This document shows positions 36,556 through 43,652 of a stretch of 64,000 bases of DNA, in pieces. Each line of letters begins with the position of its first letter. Within the stretch, counting starts at the first letter, position 1. The notes below the pieces were generated by a model that ran no database searches, was not told the origin of the DNA, and worked only from the letters and a program-made list of their open reading frames with translations. The translations under genes and the position numbers were made by a program. The stretch comes from Nitrospina sp. LS_NOB (lineage in GTDB: Bacteria > Nitrospinota > Nitrospinia > Nitrospinales > VA-1), in contig LFLA01000021.1 in NCBI GenBank assembly GCA_001542995.1, forward strand, positions 248,001 to 312,000. Reading direction: 5' to 3'.

Positions 36556-37620
36556 CTATTTAAAAAATTGCCCGGTCGATGTGTTCAGCAACAGTTCCAG
36601 CGATATATCCTCCTGCTTTAAAAATCCCTGACACGGCAGGCTTCCTTGTGAAACCAGTTCAATGACCGCGCAGACCGACGCGGCGGTGGTCCAGGAAATG
36701 GCTTTCCAGGATCTTGCTTTTATCTCCCTGGGGAAATAACTGCGCACAAATTCATCCCGGGCCAGCTTGCCTTCCTTCCACCCCTCCACCGCAACATGGA
36801 CGTAAACAACATCATCCTTGACCGGCGGCTTGGCGTGAACCAGGATTTCTCCCGCCTCTTTTCTGCGGTCTCTCATATATAGCTCGTTAAAGAAAAACCG
36901 CATCAACTCGCCATGCCCGGGATAGCGAATGGTTTTATAGTTTAAATGGCTCACCTTGCCATCATAGGTTTCGCACAAAGTGCCCAACCCTCCTGAGGTG
37001 GTGAAGGCTTCGAGTTGTACGCCATCAATCACGATGGTTTCCAACCCTTCCATCGCAGGCACGCTGACCCTTTGCCCATCCTGAATGACTTCGCAGTCAT
37101 TGAGGTATTCGTTGACCACCCCTTCGGCAGACCAGTTGAAAGCATAGCCGAGAAGTCCGCGCGGATGCTGTGGCAAAGCCCCGACCCGAAGCTCCATACT
37201 ACGCAGGCGTTCGAATCCTTTTGCAAGATGGGCACCGCAAATTCCGACAAACCCAGGCGCCAGTCCACATTGCGGAGCCATGAGCCCCTTTGCCGATTTT
37301 GACATTTCCCGGATGGCGGTTGTGGTAGGGATATCTTCGGTCAGGTCAAAATAATGCTTCCCCGACTGGTGCACTTTCCTGGCCACGGCCAGATTCAAAT
37401 GAAACGGCAGGCAGGTCAGCACGGCATCGTGTCCTGCTATCGCCTGCTCCAACGCGGGTTCATCTGCAACCGACGCCGAAATCACCTCGAACGGGAAATC
37501 CTCATCCGGGCTGGTATCAAAACCCGTGACCTGAACTCCGTTCGACTGCAATAAGATCGCGGCCAGACTTCCTACGCGCCCAAGACCGATCACTAAAACA
37601 GATTTGATGTTCTTTGCCAT
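36556..37620 (-). CDS. saccharopine dehydrogenase family oxidoreductase
   Basis: 354 residues. Rossmann start VLVIGLGRVGSLAAILL, then a saccharopine-dehydrogenase/lysine-dehydrogenase-like body: FDLTEDIPTTTAIREMSKSA, MAPQCGLAPGFVGICGAHLA, and NWSAEGVVNEYLNDCEVIQDG, which is typical of the subgroup. The substrate could be lysine, saccharopine or a polyamine intermediate; the sequence does not decide. Monocistronic by appearance, convergent with nfu (26 bases between stops). Confidence 0.82.
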   Translation of the reverse strand: MAKNIKSVLVIGLGRVGSLAAILLQSNGVQVTGFDTSPDEDFPFEVISASVADEPALEQAIAGHDAVLTCLPFHLNLAVARKVHQSGKHYFDLTEDIPTTTAIREMSKSAKGLMAPQCGLAPGFVGICGAHLAKGFERLRSMELRVGALPQHPRGLLGYAFNWSAEGVVNEYLNDCEVIQDGQRVSVPAMEGLETIVIDGVQLEAFTTSGGLGTLCETYDGKVSHLNYKTIRYPGHGELMRFFFNELYMRDRRKEAGEILVHAKPPVKDDVVYVHVAVEGWKEGKLARDEFVRSYFPREIKARSWKAISWTTAASVCAVIELVSQGSLPCQGFLKQEDISLELLLNTSTGQFFK

Positions 37621-37689
37621 TCAAAGCCCTTCAATAATTCATCAACCACTCTATAATACAATATAGCCCCAATCAGGAAGAAACAGATC

Positions 37690-38046
37690 ATGAATCATGA
37701 GGATTTACAAGCAAGGCCGGACACCCGTTTTGTGCTGGTGCATTTTACCGGAGAAGATGCGTCCACCTATGACAACATCAAGCAATCACACCTTGCTAAA
37801 GGTGAGCCTGAAATTGGTTTCCATTTCATCGTTACAGCAGAAGGCAAAACTTTGATGGGACGACACGTTTCCAGAATAGGATCGCATCACCCGGAACTGA
37901 ATGACACCAGTATAGGAGTTTGCGTCATAGGAAAGCGCGACGAAATGAGCGACGAGCAATCCATCGCCCTCACCTTGTTACTCGAAAAATTGAAATCTGA
38001 TTATCCGTCTCTGGAAACTGTCAAATACCTCTACAAAAACCACTAA
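37690..38046 (+). CDS. N-acetylmuramoyl-L-alanine amidase-like (PGRP fold) protein
   Basis: 118 residues, shorter than typical. VLVHFTGEDASTYDNI and GFHFIVTAEGKTLMGRHVSR followed by SIGVCVIG match the amidase_2/T7-lysozyme fold. Two histidines of the zinc site (in VHFT and FHFI) are apparent, but the usual downstream His-x7-Cys/Asp pair is not, so it may be inactive or have a different end. No signal peptide is seen. Repeats follow its stop immediately. Confidence 0.7.
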   Translation: MNHEDLQARPDTRFVLVHFTGEDASTYDNIKQSHLAKGEPEIGFHFIVTAEGKTLMGRHVSRIGSHHPELNDTSIGVCVIGKRDEMSDEQSIALTLLLEKLKSDYPSLETVKYLYKNH

Positions 38047-38054
38047 GCGTGGGG

Positions 38055-38137
38055 CTGTGATAACCTCTTCCATAAATTTCATGCCCCGAAGGGGTATGTG
38101 ATATCTCCATCATTAGCTTCATGCCCCGAAGGGGTAC
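38055..38137 (+). repeat. repeat module D, tandem pair
   Basis: Two adjacent copies of about 41 bases: 38055-38096 (CTGTGATAACCTCTTCCATA then AATTTCATGCCCCGAAGGGG) and 38097-38137 (TGTGATATCTCCATCATTAG then CTTCATGCCCCGAAGGGGTA). Each ends in the palindrome CCCC-GAA-GGGG. It lies between the amidase gene and tRNA-Leu. Confidence 0.75.
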
Positions 38138-38217
38138 AAAGTGCAATAGGTTATTTTGGCAGAAAAGAGTTCTCCTGGCCTTGGTGAGTATTGACCGTTA
38201 TCTCTCCCGTCAGGGAA

Positions 38218-38301
38218 TGCCGAGGGCCGGAATCGAACCGGCACGGGGTTTCCCCCGAGGGATTTTAAGTCCCTTGCGTCTACCAATTCCGCCACCCCGG
38301 C
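38218..38301 (-). tRNA. tRNA-Leu (anticodon TAA)
   Basis: On the minus strand the sequence folds as a class II tRNA: acceptor arm GCCGGGG/CCTCGGC, D-arm TGGCGGAATTGGTAGACGC, anticodon stem GGGAC-TTAAAAT-CCC-type with anticodon TAA, an extended variable arm (TCGGGGGAAACCCCGT) and T-arm GCCGGTTCGATTCCGGC. The discriminator base is A and CCA is not encoded. No other tRNA gene lies close by; repeats flank it on both sides. Confidence 0.93.
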
Positions 38302-38489
38302 TTTAGGTGTTCATGCGTCTTAAAAATGCTCCGGCAGAAAAGGGGGCCGCCGGAACTTGGCGAGACGAATGTTAGCAGTTTCCATTAAAAATTCCAACCG
38401 CCAACGACGTTTAAATCTTATAATCATTCTTTATACGATACGGGTAATATCCTGACAGACCGAGAAGAAATTTGTCAGCCAATCCAGGC

Positions 38490-38517
38490 TATTGCTCGCT
38501 GACCCCACGCCGAGTGG
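38490..38517. repeat. repeat module A with flank
   Basis: ATTGCTCGCTGACCCCACGC then CGAGTGGG is almost identical to 48658-48685 (two differences in 28). It lies just ahead of the probable TTG start of the next gene. Confidence 0.65.
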
Positions 38518-38533
38518 GTGGAGGGAGATTTTT

Positions 38534-39379
38534 TTGCGGGACCCTAAACGAATTTTAAAAAAACTACTGGGACCGGAAGCTGAAGTCGAACCCTTCGCGG
38601 GGACGGGTGAACCTCTGGAACAAACGGTGGAAACCTTTCGCGATGTAGTCAGATGCCGGAAAATCCGCGACTACGTACGCGATCAATTCGGTCTCGACCT
38701 GGCCCTTTCCCCAAAGGCTTTCCACGACCTGCTGGATATCCCGCAAATCAATTATATTGAAACTACAAAAAGGGACCTGGAAGTGAAAACGGTTTCTTTA
38801 AAAGAAAACCGTGCCTCTGACGACCCCGTCAGCATCGCTAATTTGAATTCTGTGCTACGTGAACTTTATGCCAACCTTTTCCTGATCAAAGAACGCGCCA
38901 GCAAAGATTTCCCCAACGCAGTTTTGATCAACGAAATGCGGGCAGAACATATTGATCGGGTCCAGCAAATGGTTCAATCCATCTCGGTATTACACGGCAA
39001 CCTGACCGGCTATCTGCTCACCAGTTGGAAAGCAGGCAAAATCGAAAAAGAGTTCCTGTCCCTTTTTCCTAACTCGACCAAGGCACACCCTCTTCGAAGC
39101 ACCTTCCCGCTCATTGAGTATGAACTGGAACTGTACCGCGAAGTTCTTAAAACTCAGAATAAGTGGAAACCTGTAGAACTCGACCTGTTCGCCCTGCTCC
39201 AGAATCCCCAAGGCCTCAACCCACTGCTCGAAAATATTCAGGAAATGGGTAACCGGTTATGGCAGATCATTTATCAAAGTTCCGAGATAAGGCAATGCGT
39301 GGATCTTGCGGGAATTGACTTCGGGGATATCCAACCACTGTTCGACAACGATAAAGTAACCCTGAATCCCTTAGGTTAG
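38534..39379 (+). CDS. unknown cytoplasmic protein, helical
   Basis: 281 residues from TTG 38534, which has GGAGGGAG about ten bases upstream; the frame remains open to an in-frame TTG at 38492 inside a repeat, so that longer start is unlikely. No family recognised and no signal peptide. The sequence is charged and helix-rich (LEVKTVSLKENRASDD, LRELYANLFLIKERASKDF, YELELYREVLKTQNKWKP). A repeat lies 13 bases after its stop. Confidence 0.6.
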   Translation: MRDPKRILKKLLGPEAEVEPFAGTGEPLEQTVETFRDVVRCRKIRDYVRDQFGLDLALSPKAFHDLLDIPQINYIETTKRDLEVKTVSLKENRASDDPVSIANLNSVLRELYANLFLIKERASKDFPNAVLINEMRAEHIDRVQQMVQSISVLHGNLTGYLLTSWKAGKIEKEFLSLFPNSTKAHPLRSTFPLIEYELELYREVLKTQNKWKPVELDLFALLQNPQGLNPLLENIQEMGNRLWQIIYQSSEIRQCVDLAGIDFGDIQPLFDNDKVTLNPLG

Positions 39380-39392
39380 CGGCGAACCGCCG

Positions 39393-39545
39393 CCACTCGG
39401 CGTAGGGCCGACTACAATATCTTTATTGAACGGAAAAGTAGTTACCTCGGCTTGAAGCGCGATTGCGCATTGGGTCCAGCATCACGTGTGGTGTGCCCCT
39501 TCATTTTTCTTCATGCCCCGCGCAGGGGTACTGGCGCCGAGTGAC
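39393..39545. repeat. composite repeat cluster between two convergent genes
   Basis: In order on the plus strand: module A (39393-39409), module B remnant (39431-39452, AGTAGTTACCTCGGCTTGAA), module C (39468-39486, CATTGGGTCCAGCATCACG), then an inverted copy of the 60-base element also at 46467-46526 (39485-39545, with TTCATTTTTCTTCATGCCCC and GGGTACTGGCGCCGAGTG). The final bases touch the stop of the LRR gene. Confidence 0.7.
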
Positions 39546-40093
39546 TAGCCTTTGACTTGGAAACCTTCTACTTTGTCCAGTAGCAGGTGTTTGACAGTAG
39601 ACACTTTTTGCGCTTCTTTAAGGGCGTCTTTTCCCTCATCCCTAAGCCGGTTGAGGCGCAAATCTAGACGCACCAGATTGGTGAAAAGAGGCATGAATTT
39701 CGCTAAAATTAAAGCCCCCTCATCGGAGATTTCATTATCCGTGAGGACCAGGTTCTGCAAACTCAAAAGATTATCGGATACCGCGAGATATTTAATTCCC
39801 TCGTTGCCAAGCCGGTTGTAAAACATATTTAACGAAGTCAGGTTAACCAGCACTTCAGACTGGGCAATATACTTCGCCCCCTTGGGACCACATAAATTCG
39901 TGCCAAATGCCAGGTTGGTTAAAGGCCGCAAAAACTCCATGCGGGCTATGTCCTTAGCGCCATACTCCTTCAAATAAGTGGCAGTAAGATCAAGGGTTTT
40001 ACCATCTTTGCTCAAATTCATCCGAACGATTGATTCGGTCTCAGCCATGACCCTTTCCTGACCCATGGCGGTCTTATTACCACTGTAATCCAT
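39545..40093 (-). CDS. leucine-rich repeat protein (ribonuclease-inhibitor type)
   Basis: 182 residues from ATG 40093, preceded by AAAGGGA; a TTG at 40108 is a poorer start. It shows about four to five LRRs of the RI type: LTNLAFGTNLCGPKGAKYIA, LTSLNMFYNRLGNEGIKYLA, LQNLVLTDNEISDEGALILA and LVRLDLRLNRLRDEGKDALK. There is no signal or membrane segment. LRR proteins bind other proteins; no enzyme domain is attached. The window holds two further LRR genes at 53.7-55.9 kb with the same repeat style. Its stop adjoins a repeat. Confidence 0.85.
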   Translation of the reverse strand: MDYSGNKTAMGQERVMAETESIVRMNLSKDGKTLDLTATYLKEYGAKDIARMEFLRPLTNLAFGTNLCGPKGAKYIAQSEVLVNLTSLNMFYNRLGNEGIKYLAVSDNLLSLQNLVLTDNEISDEGALILAKFMPLFTNLVRLDLRLNRLRDEGKDALKEAQKVSTVKHLLLDKVEGFQVKG

Positions 40094-40242
40094 AATTCCC
40101 TTTCTCAATCAATTGACAACTACTAGCCGTAGAGGCAACTGAAAACCCACCCAACCCGGATTTCCCGGTGTAGGTGTAAGGCCTATGCCAGCTTTTGACG
40201 ATGACCCGATTATACACCGGTTTAGGTCTTACAGGAAGGACT

Positions 40243-40310
40243 CATTGGGCCCAACATCACGCTGACGCGACCACCGAAGACTGGGAGCCTACTCCCTCCC
40301 ACGGATGTGG
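40243..40310 (+). repeat. repeat module C and dispersed 40-base repeat, copy 2
   Basis: CATTGGGCCCAACATCACG (40243-40261) is followed nine bases later by the second copy (40271-40310) of the element at 10610-10650. Both lie upstream of nuoB, so they may fall inside its promoter region. Confidence 0.6.
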
Positions 40311-40372
40311 GTGGATTTTTTGCCGAAAATATTTTAGAATATAGTATAAATTCCAATTAGGGAGTGGATAGC

Positions 40373-40906
40373 ATGGCTGGACTATACAGAACCGAGACCG
40401 AGATGAGTCTGGGTAATAACGTGATCGTAACGCAAATGACCCAGGCCATTAACTGGGCACGAAAATATTCCTTTTTTATCTATCCCTTCATCACCGCATG
40501 TTGCGGAATGGAGTTCATGTCCGTGGCAGGTCCGAAATACGACCTTGACCGATTTGGTGCTGCATTTCCCCGGTTTTCACCGAGGCAGGCCGACCTGCTC
40601 ATGGTCGTCGGAACCATCAGCCACAAACAGGCTCCTATTCTCACCAAGGTCTATAACCAAATGACCGAACCCAAGTGGGTGGTCGCTTATGGAGTGTGCA
40701 CGGTATCAGGCGGGTTCTACGACAACTACTCCACCGTGATGGGAATTGATACCCTCATCCCAGTCGATGTCTATATTCCGGGATGCCCGCCAAGACCCGA
40801 AATGGTGATCGATGCTCTGATGAAATTGCAGGACAAGGTGCAAGCAGAAACCCTGGAAGACCACGTCAAAGGTCCTGCTCTCGTCACCCCCGCCAGCAAA
40901 CTCTAG
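40373..40906 (+). CDS. nuoB: NADH-quinone oxidoreductase subunit B (NuoB), solitary
   Basis: 177 residues from ATG 40373 with TTAGGGAG eight bases upstream; a GTG at 40364 overlaps that site. The four ligands of cluster N2 are present: C43-C44 (TACCGMEF), C109 (YGVCTVSGG) and C138 (IPGCPPRPE). It is the electron exit to quinone in complex I. No other nuo gene lies beside it (a repeat and a restriction-like island follow), unlike most bacteria where nuoA-N are together. It may serve a complex I encoded elsewhere or be an extra copy. Repeat module A starts directly after its TAG stop. Confidence 0.9.
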   Translation: MAGLYRTETEMSLGNNVIVTQMTQAINWARKYSFFIYPFITACCGMEFMSVAGPKYDLDRFGAAFPRFSPRQADLLMVVGTISHKQAPILTKVYNQMTEPKWVVAYGVCTVSGGFYDNYSTVMGIDTLIPVDVYIPGCPPRPEMVIDALMKLQDKVQAETLEDHVKGPALVTPASKL

Positions 40907-40926
40907 CCACTCGGCGTGTGGGGCCA
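40907..40926 (+). repeat. repeat module A directly after the nuoB stop
   Basis: CCACTCGGCGTGTGGGGCC, then AACTACAATAGC. The first base follows the TAG stop of nuoB without a gap. It differs from the common form by a two-base insert. Confidence 0.6.
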
Positions 40927-41031
40927 ACTACAATAGCTTCGTTTTGTAGAGATAGGAGCATTTAAATTTGCCTGGAAATTCATCATTTACCAGATGTTTG
41001 AATCTACTGAACACCAATTCCAATAAAATTT

Positions 41032-41256
41032 TCAAGGAAGGTTTCTATGGACATAATGCTTTACTTCATTTTCCCGGCTTGACGGGGAATCTTCCCGGGT
41101 GGAATCACATTTTTTACATACTTGCTGTTCGATAGGATGAATATAATTATTTTCACATTCGCAATCCCAGTAATCTAAATTCAACACAATATCACCAACA
41201 CATTGCATTTTTTCGTTATATTCATTTAAAGAATCATGGAAATTCTCTGAATTCAT
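41032..41256 (-). CDS. small cysteine-containing protein downstream of the nuclease
   Basis: 74 residues. Cysteines in YWDCECENNYIHPIEQQ and VCKKCDSTRED give a CxC...CxxC pattern that could bind zinc. The base composition is AT-rich like the nuclease gene, from which it is separated by seven bases, so the two are probably cotranscribed and arrived together. The function is unknown. Confidence 0.55.
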   Translation of the reverse strand: MNSENFHDSLNEYNEKMQCVGDIVLNLDYWDCECENNYIHPIEQQVCKKCDSTREDSPSSRENEVKHYVHRNLP

Positions 41257-41263
41257 ATTGACC

Positions 41264-42037
41264 TCACCGCCACTTTAATGAGCTTGTATGATAGTTGATT
41301 TGTTTTGAATTAATGGTTTGCATTGTAAAGTTTATTTTATTCGTGGGATTGAAGACAATGTTCATCCTCGGAACCCCATCCAAATTAGTCACAACCACTA
41401 ATGCGTAATCATTTTCATATTCCTTGGCTGTTTTAAATTCTTTTTGAGTCATTCTGATGCTGCCATAATCAGTCCTCAGGCCTTTTATTTCGGCAAGGAA
41501 AAAGTGTCTTCGGACATCTATTTGAAAATCATACCCATCGCCAAACATTCTTGCGTCTTCCAAAACACCATTTTGAAAAAAATCAATTCCGTTGAAATTA
41601 TTCATAAAAAACAGCTCTGCTTCCCGACCGGTGATTTGCAATTGCTTGAATTTTGTTTTTGCTAGCGGACTGATTTCTTCATCTGTTTTAGCAGGTATGC
41701 TGGATTTTCCCTGAAGATAGGACCTTGCTATTTTTGTAAAATCATCAACATCAAGAAGGCCGAAGAGCGAGTCGATATGAATTTTTCGATGAATATAAGC
41801 ATCTCCTTTTTGCCACCAACCCTTTCTGCCATTATTATCAAAAAACGGATCGAATAGATCCTGCCGGTTTTTGACTGTGCCGATTGTATCGGCAATCCCT
41901 CTCTGTACTATATTTTCATAAAAAGATGTTTTTGTTTTGAAGCCAAAACATTTTACAAAGCGCATGTCGAACTTAGCAAGACCATATCCAATCAAGTTAA
42001 GGATTTCATAATTTTCGTGTTTGCTTTGATTTTTCAT
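41264..42037 (-). CDS. DUF3883-like restriction-type nuclease
   Basis: 257 residues from ATG 42037; a longer open frame to 42136 is a shadow of the methyltransferase remnant. The C-terminal half resembles the DUF3883/Mrr-like PD-(D/E)xK fold: a helix glutamate (GREAELFFMNN, E141), D170 in GDGYDFQ, and E183-x-K185 in LAEIKG, followed by SIRMTQKEFKTAKEY and YALVVVTNL, as in nucleases paired with C5-cytosine methyltransferases. The N-terminal half is lineage-specific. The DNA is AT-rich against its neighbours, a sign of transfer. Its ATG overlaps the stop of the remnant (ATGA), showing both come from one operon. Confidence 0.7.
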   Translation of the reverse strand: MKNQSKHENYEILNLIGYGLAKFDMRFVKCFGFKTKTSFYENIVQRGIADTIGTVKNRQDLFDPFFDNNGRKGWWQKGDAYIHRKIHIDSLFGLLDVDDFTKIARSYLQGKSSIPAKTDEEISPLAKTKFKQLQITGREAELFFMNNFNGIDFFQNGVLEDARMFGDGYDFQIDVRRHFFLAEIKGLRTDYGSIRMTQKEFKTAKEYENDYALVVVTNLDGVPRMNIVFNPTNKINFTMQTINSKQINYHTSSLKWR

Positions 42038-42162
42038 AACACAACCATATTGCTTCTGCTGCACGTTGAAAATGTTTCTCCCTTGAGAACAACTTGAGCT
42101 TTTTTCGCAGCAAGAGCAAGGCCGCCTGGCCCGCAAAACAACTCTCCAAGGTTAAATCGCAT
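42034..42162 (-). pseudogene. remnant of a cytosine-C5 DNA methyltransferase (N-terminus only)
   Basis: The frame from ATG 42162 encodes 42 residues that begin MRFNLGELFCGPGGLALAA. This is motif I of C5-cytosine methyltransferases (ELFCGPGG), located at the correct distance from the start. After AKKAQV the likeness ends: FSTCSRSNMVVL follows and the stop overlaps the nuclease ATG. The catalytic PCQ/ENV and target-recognition parts are gone. The simplest reading is an internal deletion that joined the first 24 or so codons to the end of the gene. The protein cannot be an active enzyme. Confidence 0.7.
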
Positions 42163-42329
42163 GACTTTTAATCCCTGTTACTCCAGCAACTTATGGAAGA
42201 AGAATTTAAAACAACTTAATGTATGGGCACAATAATTTGGCCAAGTCGTGTCCTGCCTGACCTTAACCCAAAATTCCCATGGGTCAAAGCCAAAACGCCA
42301 ACTTTAACTTGAATCTATGTCCGTTTTTT

Positions 42330-43652
42330 TCAAGGCAGCTCACTAAGAATATTTTCCAGCATTCTTAAGGCCCCCGCTTTCTCAACCGGAGTGAGTTTTG
42401 GCGAGTCCGCCATCTTGGCGATTTCGCGGCGTTTCTCTTCAACATACAACTTAAAATCTTCCTCATCCGGCACCACCAGTTTTACTTCTCCATCCTCTCC
42501 GATGAACCGTTGCTTTAAAAACCTAAAATAAATTCCCAGCCGGGTTGCGGAATCCTTCAAGTGCAAATGATAGGTCATGGTCAACAGGGCCTCGCGTTTG
42601 CGGTCGATGCGGTAGCCCAACCGGGTGTTATCGAGTTTACTGAGTTGAATTTCCAAAATTTCAAACGCTTCTTTGAGTGCCAAGGGAGTCAACTCCAACG
42701 GAGGGAGAGGCAGAGTTTTTACCGCCGCGATGTCGAGCAATAACGAAAACGCACGCGTCTGCTCACCCAGATAAGCCGACTTAAAAGGATAGGTCCGGTT
42801 CAGACGCGACACTTCTTTTAACACCGGGTCCAGTTTTTTTATGGCGATTTCTAACTTGCCCAGCGTATCGTCTTCAAAAGGCATTAAAAACCACTGCACC
42901 TCTTTAGGAACGGTCACCTCCTCTTTCACCTCGCGGGCAAAAAACCGGTTGAGGATATCTGGAAATTCAGGAATAAAAAATGCCGTAATCGTGTCGGAAA
43001 AATAAGGAAAATTTAAAATCAGAAATTTGGGATCGGAGCGAATATTCAATCCATACGCTTCCAGTTCATTGGCAATCCCCAAAAACGGCTGGGTCAAATG
43101 CAGGGACTCATGCAGGTGCGTGGCATTTCCGTACACACGGCTGTCTACCAGAATCGCGGCAGGAAAAATTCGGATCGTGTCAAAAGTGGTGTGGGCAAAC
43201 TGACCGGGACGCAACCATTCATCCGACCCGGACTGGATGATAAACTGTTTTAACGATGGCGGGGGAAGATCGGGAAAAATAGAGTTCAGACGATCCAGCG
43301 ATTGCCGCATCCGGTCAATCGACTTGTCCAGCAGCTCGTCCGACTTATGGCACTCCCCGCAGCCATAAGCTTCGAATCCCGGGATAGTAAAAACGGTTGC
43401 TTCGCTTTGCGGCAGGAGCTTTACTTTTTTGGAGGGGCCAATACCTTCTTGAAATTTTTTTGGCAGGTGAAGCTGAATCAAGCGATCCAGTTCGCCCAGG
43501 CCCACCACTGCCCGTGGGGGGGACTTGCTAATTTCGGACAGAAGCTTCTGGTCTGAGTTCGATACTTTTCCTCGAACCTCCACCTGTTCTTCTGCCTTTA
43601 ACGGCGACGTTACGAAAACAACGATAATGGCAATGCAGAATCCTTTTATCAA
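42330..43652 (-). CDS. exported HExxH protein with a CxxCH motif, coupled to the cytochrome gene
   Basis: 440 residues with a signal peptide (FCIAIIVVFVTSPLKA). A CGECH haem-c-type motif lies at 98-102. A zincin-like HESLH motif (181-185) is followed by NELEAYG, whose glutamates (196, 198) could be the third metal ligand. The C-terminal half is helical with no known domain. Its ATG overlaps the stop of the upstream cytochrome gene by four bases, so they are translationally coupled and probably act together in the periplasm. Metallopeptidase activity and covalent haem are inferences from motifs; no family name is offered. Confidence 0.7.
   Translation of the reverse strand: MIKGFCIAIIVVFVTSPLKAEEQVEVRGKVSNSDQKLLSEISKSPPRAVVGLGELDRLIQLHLPKKFQEGIGPSKKVKLLPQSEATVFTIPGFEAYGCGECHKSDELLDKSIDRMRQSLDRLNSIFPDLPPPSLKQFIIQSGSDEWLRPGQFAHTTFDTIRIFPAAILVDSRVYGNATHLHESLHLTQPFLGIANELEAYGLNIRSDPKFLILNFPYFSDTITAFFIPEFPDILNRFFAREVKEEVTVPKEVQWFLMPFEDDTLGKLEIAIKKLDPVLKEVSRLNRTYPFKSAYLGEQTRAFSLLLDIAAVKTLPLPPLELTPLALKEAFEILEIQLSKLDNTRLGYRIDRKREALLTMTYHLHLKDSATRLGIYFRFLKQRFIGEDGEVKLVVPDEEDFKLYVEEKRREIAKMADSPKLTPVEKAGALRMLENILSELP

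Noticed and set aside
38121-38306. 61-codon plus-strand frame
   Set aside because: It covers the tRNA-Leu gene and a repeat and cannot be a real protein gene.
42038-42136. N-terminal extension of the nuclease rich in cysteine (ARRPCSCCEKSSSCSQG)
   Set aside because: It is the out-of-frame reading of the methyltransferase motif I region. The ATG at 42037 overlapping the remnant stop is the natural start.
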